From Dromaius novaehollandiae (Eukaryota > Chordata > Aves > Casuariiformes > Dromaiidae): a DNA stretch of 64,000 nucleotides. The position numbers and the translations under genes were made by a program. The stretch is from NCBI RefSeq assembly GCF_036370855.1, contig NC_088098.1:141690721-141754720 (forward strand), given 5' to 3'. The notes under the pieces are model-generated. The model worked only from the letters and a program-made list of their open reading frames with translations. It was not told the origin of the DNA and did not search any database. This document shows, one piece after another, positions 9,830 to 21,959 of this stretch (positions are counted from its first letter, which is position 1; each line of letters begins with the position of its first letter).

Positions 9830-12800
9830 TTTGTTCTGATTTTTATTATTTTTTAAATCATCTTATTGCAATATATTTCATCTCCAAGACTTAATTCTAA
9901 CATAGCTTTTGTGTTTGAACACAGCTGCATTCTAACCTGGAAAGAATGGCATCAGTTTTGTTAGGAAATCATAGCTGTTGTTAGTAGGATGTTGAAATTT
10001 TAGTTCATCAATCTTTATTATAATCTTCGAAGTTAAAAAAGAAACTGCTGCAAAAGCGTAAAACTATGATACATTGTATTTTTCTTCTCCAAAAGAGATG
10101 CGATTATTATATTAACTTATATTAATTTATTTTCATTTATAAATTTATATTGATACTGTACACATCAATCATTAATTTGTTTCTCAATATATCTGTAACA
10201 AAAGAAGATGTCATGAAAATATTTTTCATAAAATGAAATTTAAAGCTGAATTGTCTAAATTTATACTGTAGTTGTTCTTACATGAATATATGCAGGATTT
10301 TACTTTCTGTTGCTTACATGGAAGCCATGGATGGAAGTTAATATACATGCTTAATGTGAACAGACCATGAAATGTAAAGTGTGCGTGTGGGGAAGCTGAG
10401 TGGGAAAACACAGAACAAGATTAAGTTTCTTGTGGTGTGGCACTGCCTTCAGCTCATGAATTTTTCTCGGGAATGTTAAAAATTTAGAAGAAATGATGAT
10501 ACCTAAAGGAAAAAAAAATAAAGGGAATATCTTAAGTTATTATAAATGTATAATAATTTATAAAGTGTGCACTCTGGGCATGCATCAAACACTAATCAAG
10601 GACTAAAGATGGAGAAATGTAGCAGAAGTCTTCCTTGACTCCGAGTTCCATTGGCAACCACCAGAAGGGAATATTTGATGAAATGATAAAGAAGTTACAC
10701 AATTTGAGTTTTGTAATGTTTTATTAAATACGGGTAACTCAGAGTCCTGTATCTTAGGGTGTGATATTAATTATATCGTGGCAACTGAAAAAAAAGAAGC
10801 AGTTTTTCTGTGGGATCAGTTGTTGCAGAAAATTACAGTGAACAATTACTATAATGCAGATTTCTTGCAAATTCCTCACAGCAGGAAGTTAATTTCTCTT
10901 AATTTCCAGAGTGGATGATGGAATCAAGACTGTGGAGAAGGAAATGTGCTGTACAGTTATCCCTTTATTTTGGCTTTTTACTAGCCATTAACTAGCTAGT
11001 ATAGGCAGGTCTAGCATAATCCAAGCTTATTCCCCACTGTGACTGCTCTGATTGATCATAATTTCCCATTTTCTTTCTTGATGACAAATTCATTTTCTAT
11101 TTGGGGCAACTATTTTGATATGAAATGAATCCTGCCTTAGAAATGTCCCTCCTGGATTTCTAGTTGAGATTTAATGTCCTCGCTGTAGACATCCGTGAAA
11201 TCCATCTGTTCTTCACTGCAGTTAGTTTATCCCTCTTCTGTCCACTAAAAGTTTTCCATGATATTAATGTTTGTTTCAGCTTGTACTCAGCTTGTCTGAT
11301 GTTGGACAAGCACAGATCTCCATTTCTGTTTTCACAGAGTAATTAAACTGTCCACAGTGAAAGAGGAAATTCTACTAAACTGGCATCTTCACTATAAAGT
11401 GTCCCCATTCAGTCAAAAGAGCAGAAAAGTGCTCTCAAAATTCTCCAAGAGAAGAAAAAAAAAAGCAACCCTTCATATACTACAATAAATCATGTTCTAG
11501 ATCTTAAAAGGGCTTAGGTGTGTTTTTTGTTTGCTTTTTTATACAAGCCATCACTATACTACCCAAAATACAAAAGAAAACGACTAAAAAGTTCTGGTAT
11601 TATTCCTAGTGATTCTTCCATTTTTTCAAATTGTAGCACTGTTCTTGCAGTTCATACCAGTGCCATTTGGAAACACTTAAATTTTTTTTTTCCCCTGAAA
11701 TTTAAGTTCCTAACTTGGAACCTCTGAGAAGAGTTTTTGGAAGTTCTGGGTATGATGACAGAATTCTGTTCACATATGCTTTGTGGTAGTGTCACTCACA
11801 TTTTGCTTTTCTAGCTCAGGATTTCTCAAGAAGATGAAAAGTAGGTGGTGAGTGGAGGTTTAGTTCCCTCCCTCTAAATCATGTAGTAATTTTTTTTTGG
11901 GGGGGTATAAAATCTAAATAAAAAAGATATATTTTATTATTATATATTTAAGATTATTTGTTTATTATTATAGATATAGGACTATATGTTCATTTTATGA
12001 CACTGTTGTTTATAATTGCTTATCTTGGTTTTCTGCCATGGTTTAATTGCTTTATTGGTTTAACATCCTAAAAGAGAATATTCCCTAGTTGCTTGACACC
12101 AAATTTGTGTTTGCATAATGTTTTAATTTAAGTTATTGTTTAAGTACATAACGAGCTCTGCATGTTTTAAGATAAAAAATATAACAATGTGCTCATTCTG
12201 AATATTTTGCTTAAGAAAAGAGGGTAAGTACTTTGAGTTAATTTTCACAAGGTATCCAGAGGACAAGGCATACTAAAATGAACTCATTGGTCTATTTGGA
12301 AAAGACACTATTTTCTTGAAAGTGCTGCAACCTCAAGCATGTCTCTGAACCCTTTAAAGCTCTCTTACAGAATCGTATTTATACTGTATGTTCAAAGTTA
12401 TCTTTGCTGCAAAGACAATTGTGAATGGATGAGTTGTTTTCTGTCTACATTGAAACAGTAATTTTAGTTCCTTTTATGTATTGAAACAACTGGAGATAAT
12501 CATAAATAGAAATAATGGCAGTTAACACACACAGCTTTGCACTGCCCAGCAAGGCCTGATCAGAAGATAAATGTTGAGGGCTGTGAAGTCTGCTTGTTGC
12601 AAAAAAAGTTCAGAGCTGGTTGGCAAACAGGGAGCAGATCTGCAGCAGAACTGACTGGGTACAGAGTATTTTGGAGAAACAGATTCAAAAGTAGGAATGA
12701 GAGAAGTGCTGGCTTTTGATTAAAAAAAAAAAAAAGTATTTTATCAGTTTCCCCTTTAAGAACAATCCTGCAATATGCCAAGTGTGCCTAGCCGTTACGG

Positions 12801-13960
12801 ACAAAGGAACGATCATATGCAGAGGGTAAGCTGAAAAGACTACTGATAACGGATGCTTTTTGCTTCCCACTTTGCAGTGCTAGCAGTGATAATAATAATA
12901 ACAGATTTTATACATTTAGATTGTAATCTTTTATAAGAGACTGATTCCTTATCCCTCTATATATGTAGCTTCTAGTGGAACTGAGTCATTTTAAGCAGTA
13001 GTAAGCACCTCTGTGGAAAGAATTATCATTATCAAGCTATAGTTGATCTAAACTGTTATGCGTGACCCTGATCCAGAATTCCTGTATACACTGCAGGCCG
13101 TTAGCTTCTCCTGTATCCATGTGAATAAGGAATCAAAGGTTCTTCCTGCATTTTCAACCTTTGATATGGGTAACAGTTTGATCTTCTCAGATATTGGCTT
13201 ATTCTATTTCATGCACTGTATAGGAAAGAAAGGAAAGTATTTATAACTTTGTTTTAGAATATGTATTGTAAAACAGGCAGATTTAAAGTCTCCTGGGTAT
13301 GCCTGAGGGCACAGATTGAATGTTGTCTCCATGTTCTCCTCAGGGGAGCCTTAAAAACTAGGACTGTTGGCACTTTATAAGGCATTCATTTAAAGTAAAG
13401 CGCCTTTATGTGTGGCTGACCTATTGTATACCGTATAGTATTAATAATGAACTTGTGTAGGGATACTATTTCTGGGCTTGTGAAGCTGGTTATCTCCAGC
13501 AAAAATTAGGGGAAAAAATATTTTGACAGTCTTTCAGCATAGTTTTCATCTGAGATATAGTCAGGTCAGATCCAGCAGACGATTTTTGCTAAAGGAAATC
13601 TAGTGTTTTATTTACTCTTTCTTCAAAGATTCTATATAATTTAATATAGCCTTTAGGATAAAAGAAAACTAACATGTCATATCACAAAAGTGGCAAATTA
13701 TTTAAGGACTGTTTGGTAGCTTACCAAATGCTTTGTAAGAAGCTATAAATCTAATGCCAAAATAATAACAGAGATAGAATTTAGTTTTAACAGCTCTCTG
13801 CTTATGTCATGTTTCAAGGAAAAAAAGAAAAAATAAATTTTGGGCCACCCCAAGACATTAGGAATAATAGTATGATACTTAATGTATGAGGCATTATTAG
13901 CAAATGTTTTGTTAGCTCTAAATTATAGAGTGATACAAAGGTACAGAATTTATGGGGAAA
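9830..13960. other. AT-rich non-coding stretch
   Basis: No recognisable gene or interspersed repeat. It includes very AT-rich blocks (about 10085-10170 and 11915-11990) and short homopolymers. Open frames here are at most about 73 codons and unsupported. Confidence 0.5.
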
Positions 13961-13967
13961 GAAAATA

Positions 13968-14033
13968 AAGCTATAGAGCAAATTAGGGGGTGCAAAGAAG
14001 CACCCCCTAATTAGGGGGAAGCTATAGAGCAAA
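13968..14033. repeat. Perfect 13-bp inverted repeat inside a 15-nt direct duplication
   Basis: AATTAGGGGGTGC (13981-13993) and GCACCCCCTAATT (14000-14012) are perfect arms around AAAGAA. The unit is bracketed by two identical 15-nt copies of AAGCTATAGAGCAAA (13968-13982 and 14019-14033), and a further TTAGGGGG (14011-14018) repeats the left arm directly. This mix of direct and inverted copies is what a replication template switch leaves. Confidence 0.93.
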
Positions 14034-14039
14034 GTGGGG

Positions 14040-17000
14040 ATGAACTTTTACAAGAAAGTGACTCGTAGTATGCATGCTTCCCTTCAGTAGGCATCACAGA
14101 CACACACTGAACAAGAAGATGAAATCAATCGATTCCCAAAGAAAGCCCTACAGACAAAAAGCATCATTTGCTCAAAAAAAGGTGTGGGGGGAAATGAAGG
14201 GGAGGAGTGAGGAGGCAAGCACTCTGCTGTTCATATCAATATCTCAAAAATAGGCTTTTATTTCTTGATTGTACCTTATGCTGACATGGGTAAAGGAAGC
14301 AAAAATCATCAGGGCAAAGATTTCAAGAAACAGTCTACATCATTCAGCCTTCCTGTGAACAGGAACATGGACAGAATATTAAGAAGAAAAAATGCTGTCA
14401 TTAATAAGCTCCAAGGAAGTGCATGCATACAGAGTACTTTTACATTCACTCTTCTGCCATGAGGATGTAAAGGCTTAAGTTACGATTTAAAGGACACAAA
14501 GAGACTGTCCACAGATGTTGCTCAGAAAGCATGATGCTGAAGCGGGGAGGGAACAGAAGAGTTATTTTTGTTTGGGGGGGGGGGGGTGAGAGTAATTTTT
14601 GACGCTAAAACCGTGCTCAGTGCTTTGAAAACATACCTACTAATAACACACTGTAATGCTTATGTGGATCTGTGGTGTCCCTTGCCTAACTGATATTTAA
14701 AATAATATAATTTTAAGCCTGGAAGAATAAAAAAGTAGTGAAATGGCATGAATCATGCCACAGCAAGGCAGTGAAGTTGGCTACTGTGAACGTACACTCA
14801 ATTCTATTTACCTGACTGTGTATTTCATTTGGTTGCTCAATCTGACTCCAAATACTATGGGAAAAAAAATCAAAAAAATGAACAAAAACAGCTTTTGGGC
14901 AGACTTCGTCTGGAGTACTGAAATTGATAGCACCAGGTGACAGTAGAGGAGCTGCTATGTAGTGAAATGAAAATGTAACCAAAGTTCATAGTATCATGCC
15001 CCTGAGAGGAAGCAAAAGTGGTTGCTTTGGTGCCCCCCTCCCCCCGATTTGCTACATCTAGATAAAAGATTAAATGAGTACAGTGTTTCATACAACAAGG
15101 CCAGTCATTACAGTTTTAACACCCCAGTCATGTGGAGAAAAATATTCTGTGACTTTTCTGTGATGGGTCCTTAGAAATCCATTCTTTCTCACTTTCTGAA
15201 GAAATTACATTTCTCACTTTGTAAAGAAATAACTTTGTCAAGAAACCTGAGCATTTTAGATGAGAAGGAATAGTTTTTTCTCCAAGAAAGCCCTTTTTCT
15301 TTGACATACAATTACTTTTATGCTTGTTTGTTTATTTTACAAAATTAAAACTGAGCATAGCTAAGAGATCTGTATAAGCATGGAAAATATTCTGGATTCA
15401 TTGAACAGACACTAGTAATCGCTCTTTGCTTACAATATTGCTGTGTCTGGCCAGAAATATTACAGTTGACAAGATCAATGGATAGCGTTTAGGACAGACA
15501 TATCTTAATATTTTTTAAAATTATAAATCATTATTGTGTTTTTGAGCAGGAGCAGAAAAATTGTGGTCTATTATTAAAGAAAAAATCTTACAATAGTTCT
15601 TCAACATAGACATTTGTCTATGTTTTTCAGTGTTTCTAAGCATTATTCCCTGCTCTAATATGGTATATGCCATCTAATGTTCTTTGCAATCTTTTGCCTA
15701 TATGTTTAAGAGCAAATTCAGTAGCAATAGAAAAGAACCAGGCAAAGGATGGAACCTAATGCTCTAAGAGCTTTTACAAGTTGAGGAGATTTAGCAAAAA
15801 CATGGGATCCCTGTAACCTGGCAGCATCTGTTATCATATTCCTGTAAGAGAATTCTCATAAGAGAGCTGAATGAATTGCATTGGTATGGTTCTCTGCTGC
15901 TACTTTAATAGCCTAAAAGCTGCTGTCCCCACATTATCACAGCTGGTGACAGGTCAGGAACTCGCCTTGTGTTTTTTGCTGCTTTCAACAAAAGTCTGCG
16001 GCTGTTTCCAATTTGTCTTTTCCAGTTTGCAGCAGGTATGTGATTTCCTCCCCCCTCCCCCCGCCATGAATGTGAAGAACTTCCTCTAAATTCAGGATCT
16101 CTAAATTCATGCCATTTTGTATTTGTATCCTAGAGTTGGGAGGGAAGCAAAAGGAGGAAGCATTTGTTGTGGAAAGAAAAAGGTTTGGCCTTGAACAGCA
16201 GTCTGTTTCACACCTCTCCTGAGCAGTCAGTAAATGAGGAACAATAGATCTACAAAGCATTAATGGCCATTCTGGAGGCTTTGTTTCATAGCAGCCCAAG
16301 CTGAAATGAGAGGTCTTGAAGTGCAGTTATCTCAGAATGGTTATTTAGATGCATTTGTTGAGCTCTCATATAAGAGAAATGAAAGGAGTTACTATCAAGG
16401 TAGTTTAATGATAACTTGTGTATCTGTTGATAAGCTGGCAGAACACAACTCTCAGGAGAAAATATTCTATCCTCCCTCTTCCCACTAGGAAAAAAAAAAA
16501 GGTTTTGTGGCTGCTAAAGTTTAGACAGACATTTTGTCTTGAAAAGAGACAGGACAAGTACGTATAAAATGCTGTCTTGTATGGGCATATTTTAAACTTA
16601 ATTTTCTCAGCCTAAGCAAGAGTAGAAAGGAAAATAAAATGTTTTGGTTGTAAATAATAATTATGTTATTCATTTCACACATATTTAGGGACAACCTTTA
16701 CTTGAAACTGAGGAAGGAGTAGCATGTGGTAAAAACTGTACTAGGTATTATGTTGATATCCAGTGTGTCTGTTTAAATAGCCAGGCTCCTTGTACTTTTA
16801 TGTTCTTTGTGAAGAAATTCAATAATGCAATTTTTGTAGTCAGTGTTTAGCATATTTTTAAAACAAAATGTGTTTTAATGCAAATTAGATTTTACAACTC
16901 CACATAATGAGTTTTAAAGAGATTAAGATATTAAAATGGTTGGAGGACTTTAATGAGTTTGATTTGTCAGTTAAAGTTTTCTGACTTTGCCCTATGGTAT

Positions 17001-17094
17001 GGACCAGCTTTAGAAACTGTTTGGAAAATCCCTCCTGGGTAACATTTATTTGTTTCAGGGTTTGCTCTCTAGTAGCTGTCTGTGAATAAGTAAT
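14040..17094. other. AT-rich non-coding stretch
   Basis: No gene recognised. It contains a poly(G) run near 14574-14586, a 17-bp near-perfect palindrome at 14744-14760 (TGGCATGA/TCATGCCA around one A), a 22-nt near-palindrome at 15603-15624 (AACATAGACA/TGTCTATGTT around TT), and C-rich patches near 15032-15047 and 16048-16062. Open frames around 14713-15091 and 15871-16299 are short and unsupported. Confidence 0.5.
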
Positions 17095-17129
17095 ATCACT
17101 GTAAAGTAAAACAAATACTTTACAGTGAT
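17095..17129. repeat. Perfect 14-bp inverted repeat, 7-nt loop
   Basis: ATCACTGTAAAGTA (17095-17108) and TACTTTACAGTGAT (17116-17129) are exact reverse complements around AAACAAA. It could extrude as a cruciform or fold as an RNA hairpin. No adjacent repeat family is recognised. Confidence 0.93.
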
Positions 17130-20100
17130 GGTGGATGCTCTGAGATTCACACACTGCTAACTTTAAAGAGTCAAGCATTGGGTTTTATCAAACATCTGGA
17201 GTTAAACAACATTTTTTAGTGATGTAGTACTTTAGCGATTTTCCAGACGTTTATCATCATTTCAGGACTATGAAATTAGTAGAGGAAGAGGTTTTGTAAA
17301 GCCCCACTTTGTACTTTTAGATGAGGAGGAAGTTCATGGTCTTGGTTGGGAGAAAATTAGTTCATTTTGCTAACTCCGGGGCATGTAGCAAAGACGGTCT
17401 GCTATAAGCTTAGAAGGAATATGGAAGGAAAACAGAACATGTATCAGAGGAAGCTTTTCTGTTATTTGTGTTTGAAAAATAGCTCCACTGACATAACTGA
17501 TGTTTGCAGTGTGAATTGTCTCTTAACTGACACTGATAGGAGAGGGGACATTGAACATAAGGAAACCTTCATGCCTTTTTTTATATTTCGAAGATTCATT
17601 TCATAATCCTGGGTAAGACAAAAGAAAAAAGAGTATCTTTCTTAACACTGCAAATAGTAATTAAAATTGTGCATTAGATACGTCATCGTTCTCTCAACAT
17701 GAAGCACGCAAAAGGAACTGGTGAGCATATGAATGTAATGTCAGAAGACTAAATCTTACCAATGCAAATTACTGTCTGTGTTGAAAGATGGAAGAATGGG
17801 TTAAGAACGGCTTCATCCAGAAAGTCTGCCACTTAGATTAAAACAAATAAATAAGGACCCCCCCACACACACACTGCCCAAAGCACACAAACACAAATTG
17901 ACACATCTTTTATTTTGCTATGGCTGAAATTGCTGATCATGAGGCAGTGCTGTGACCTCTGCTCTCAGCTGTGATCATGGCATCGAAAAGTGTCATTGTG
18001 AGAAATTGGAAAAGCACAGAAATTCCGTCAATGACTGAGTGGACACACACAATATGGGATGTGCTTATTATGGAAAAAATTGACATGCTGCTTACAAGAT
18101 AAATGTAACAACAAGGTTGCCACCTGGTACCCTGCTTTTTTAGTTTTGTCTGTTTTTATTTTATTTTTGCCAAACTTGTAGGTATTGCATACCTTCTAGT
18201 TGCCAAACTTTGAATAGTTTTAAAGATTGGACTGAGTATGCATAAACTAACAGATACAAAGAAGCTAGCTACATGAAAAATACCTCTGTTGGGAAGTAGA
18301 ATTTTGTGCAGTATTAAGACAATGGTTTGCAGGCTAAGCTGGGGCTGTCGAGTGTTCATGTTTGTTTATTATTGTAACAACAGCTTAATTTACAAAGAAT
18401 AACCTATCAGGGAAAGTCAGTGATGGTAGTGCTGTTCCCTAATAACATGTACACAAAGAGTTTATTTACAAGATTAAGATACAATATATGTTTTTGAATA
18501 AAAGTATTTCAGGAAAAAGGGTTGGAGATATTCTTGCTTAGAATCACCTAAGAAAATCCAAGGTTTTGTTAGCACATTATGCTAATATTTGTGTTTTAAG
18601 TATATTATACAACTGCAGTATTTTTAGGTGTTACATGATATCCTATTCCTGTCATCATTCATGTCCTGAATGTTTTTCCTCAATAAAATAATAAATATAT
18701 TTCTGATAGTGGTCTTTAAGGATGATTTTACAAGGCAGATGTTAAGTTTTCCAGACAGTGTTGGAAAATATGCTTTTCTGAGGAATGAGAGTTCAGACCT
18801 CAACCGTAACAAAACACTTAAAGCACTCTAATCCCTATCAGAAGTAGTTTTCACTGCATGTCTACCTCTTATGGTCTGACACTATTTTGTTCTGTAACCT
18901 TGTCAGAAGTGTAAGCTGGCTTTCATTTGTAGTACATCTGAGCTGTATAAATACAGTAAAAAATAGGTACATCTCAGAAGAGTGCTAGATGAGTTTACAC
19001 ATCACTCACTGGAGAAACTCTTGTTTTGCAGCTTAAACCAGTGCTTAAGTAGCATTGCCAAGACTGTGTAGCCTGGAATGCTCTGGTCACATATAATGAA
19101 GGAGAATGAAATATTGAGGTTTGTAGCCTACTTTTTAGTGATTGAGTCCTTAAAAAAAAAGGTATTGATACCATGAATAGTGTATGTACATCTGCCTTAT
19201 TTGATAGAACTGTTTTGCATGGAATTACTTAGAGATTAAGACACCACACCATGTACATGTGATGGATATGGGTCATCAGTTACATTTGCAAGTCATCACA
19301 GTACAGGCGTGGCTCAGATACGTATAAAATGGCTTTCATTAACACAACATTGTGCCTATAGTTACTTTGCTCAGTTTCTAGATGAAAGATGAGTTGGACA
19401 AGATTTGCCATTATTTCATTATGGTTATCAGGATGACAGAAATAGGAATACTTACCAAGGGGACAATCTAGTCTGAGTAAGTGTATTGTAACATATACTG
19501 TGGATTTGGATTCACACTCTTCTGCTCTGTAATTCCTTTACATACCAGCTTTGTATTCATATTCAGTTTACTTCTATTGCCTACCATCCTACACATATGG
19601 AAGGGTCATGAAATTCTTTTGGTGGAGAAAATAGTCCAACTTGTCAAATTTCTGAGAGGACATTACTTGGGTAACTCCAAGGAATTTTCTGATCTTGTTA
19701 ACTCTGATCTTGCAGAAATATTATTCCATCTAAAGAGAGAAAAAGTTCTGACTGACTTGTCTTGAGTGGTATTTTATTTCCAGATGGTTTCATTCAAGGG
19801 AATATGATTACTTAGAAATACTTTCAGAGTAAAATATTACTCAGTAGAGATTATAGTATGGGAATTTGGTCTGTGATCTTAATATTTCTCCCTTTTGATA
19901 GGGAGGGGGAAAATATCAAAATGGAAAATCTTACCACATCAGCCTCTTTCCCATGGAAAATATTTTCTACAGATAATAATGTCTAAATGCTGAATCCCCC
20001 CCAAATTCATTCTTCCTACCCAAACTCTTCAGAATTTGAGCGGGATATGATGCTACTTGTCATACTCTGTTGTATAATATTACTTACTACACTCTTAAAT

Positions 20101-20265
20101 GCTACATAGTCTGCCTTCAGGGCTATATGTCACTTATGTGAAATGTTATGTAAGGTGTTTCCAGGAGCAGTGAAATAAAAAAGTGCTAGAAAAAAGCGAA
20201 AAGCTAGTTTGTTCCTCTTTTTTTATTATCATGCACTATATATATTTTTAGTCAGAGTTTTTAGT
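17130..20265. other. AT-rich non-coding stretch
   Basis: No gene recognised. It contains a C-rich/CA patch near 17859-17892 and several short A or T runs. A 94-codon + frame at 19481-19765 has a hydrophobic start but no family match or splice support. Confidence 0.5.
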
Positions 20266-20274
20266 CCTAGAGAG

Positions 20275-20405
20275 CTACTGCTTCCATAGAGAAGCAGTGG
20301 AGACTTAAGCACGCACTGGGAAAACCAAGTGCTAGTCTTGCCATGTTATCACTCAGTTGCTCCGTGACCTGAAGAACCCCTGTTCTGTGATTCTAATCCT
20401 CTGAC
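20275..20405 (+). repeat. Possible MIR-like SINE remnant
   Basis: Parts resemble the MIR core in order: an 'AAGCAGTGGAGACTTAAGCACGCACTGG' region, a 'CTAGTCTTGCCA' block, then 'GCTCCGTGACCTGAAGAAC', which resembles the 'GCTGTGTGACCTTGGGCAAG' segment. The similarity is weak and could be chance. An 8-bp hairpin (ACTGCTTC/GAAGCAGT) sits at its start. Confidence 0.3.
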
Positions 20406-21239
20406 TGAAAACCCTTTAGCAGCTGTCATATCTGGCCTTTTTCACACGTGCACTTACACGGTGCAAAGTACAATACTTCCGTCTTGGTTGTACGTTTTGG
20501 ATATAAACATATTTATAAAAATAAAGTTTAAAAAAATCTTTGAGTCCACCAGCAAGAACCGACCATACTGTAAAATTGAAGTCTACCTGCAAACCAAATT
20601 AAACTTTACTGGGAATTGCCATCGGAAGATAAAGTGATCACTTAAACGATAGATTTGCAATCAATCTGGAGCAAACTAGTGAGATGGCTAGATGGTAGCT
20701 TATTCAAGTTGTCAAATGACTAGAAATCAACATTTTTCTGAGAAATACAGCTGGACATGCAGGATTGGAAGGAACAGTTTTATCCATAATTTTTTTGGTA
20801 TTTCCCTTTAAATGACATCAGTTTTGAAGTATGATAGGAATTTCAGGGCTGACATCATTTACAAATCCCCTCCCAGTTTCATATGCACATCTGCGTAGGT
20901 AAATACTGCCCTGCATGTCAGCCCAAGTGGAGGCTTGCTTTTTGTAGCTCTGATTTGCTGTCAATGCAAGTTTCTGGAGAGACTTGCAAGGAAACTCCCC
21001 CAAATTGAGAAGAGGTTATTCCCACTACTGAGCAAAGAAATTCTGATATTAAAGTTTCTGGACTCCTGACCTTGACACTTGCATTTGTGTTGTGAACGCA
21101 AACATTTTGTCAGGCATTTATGGGTGTCTCATTTTATGGGTGTGTCGGATGATTAACTAGTAGCTCTCATTAACAAACAAACTAGGAAGCTTCTAAACAG
21201 GAAAGTACAAGCATCTAGGGTTGGATAGGTCACCAGCAT

Positions 21240-21560
21240 CCTTATAAATGTGCAACTGCAATTCTCAACCTTTTCAAACTCTGATTAGTCATCTAATTGT
21301 GCGTCCAAATTTAGTTGATGCATTTTGCATGCATAATTAATTGATTTTCCTGAAGATCTCTCCTAATTTTTAATTACTGCTGAAGCTAGCGTTAAATATG
21401 GAGTGAGCCAGTCTGCACACCAATTTCCTTTGGAAACTGGATGCAGACAGCTTGTGACAGGCATGAGTATTCATGGAATACAGAAACTGGCTGCTGTCTA
21501 GGCAAGGATATGTGAACCCGACCACAGGTTCAGGTTAATTCACTTACTGCCTGGCTGCAG
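21240..21560. promoter_or_regulatory. Putative conserved enhancer-like element
   Basis: This ~320-bp block is dense with homeodomain and POU-like motifs: GTCATCTAATTGTG, TTTGCATGCATAATTAATTG (around 21325-21344) and TTTTTAATTACTG. They sit with TTATAAATGTG and GTTCAGGTTAATTCA in less repetitive, more balanced sequence than its surroundings. It is free of simple repeats. This composition is typical of vertebrate conserved non-coding elements near developmental genes. Only an alignment to other amniotes can confirm it. Confidence 0.3.
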
Positions 21561-21905
21561 TGGAGACATTCAGTCTTAATTGGTTACTGAGACATTGCTC
21601 AAATATTGTCATAGGAGGAAAACTTTTTATGCTTAAATTCTTCCAAAGCTCTTGCCATTTAAACCTGTAACTGTATCAAAGTGTAAAACCAGGAATCCAG
21701 GAGAGTGATAAAAACCCTGCCTAATCTAATTTTCAGTGCTGAAATCAGAAACTGGATGACAGTGTGTCTCCCTTGTTCTAGTGTGTATTTCCATACCTTG
21801 CTAATCAGATGAATATCTCTGCATGGAACTGTTATTTGAGCAGCAATACCACTGAGGCAAAGGGGAACTTTGCCCAAGTAAGGACTTAATGATTTGGCCC
21901 ACTTC

Positions 21906-21955
21906 TTTCCTCTAATGTGTGTTGTGAATGTTTCCTCTAATGTGTGTTGTGAATG
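21906..21955. repeat. Perfect tandem duplication, 25 nt x2
   Basis: The 25-nt unit beginning TTTCCTCTAATGTG and ending TTGTGAATG occurs twice, back to back, at 21906-21930 and 21931-21955, with no mismatch. The perfect identity suggests a recent slippage or duplication event. Confidence 0.97.
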
Positions 21956-21959
21956 AAGG

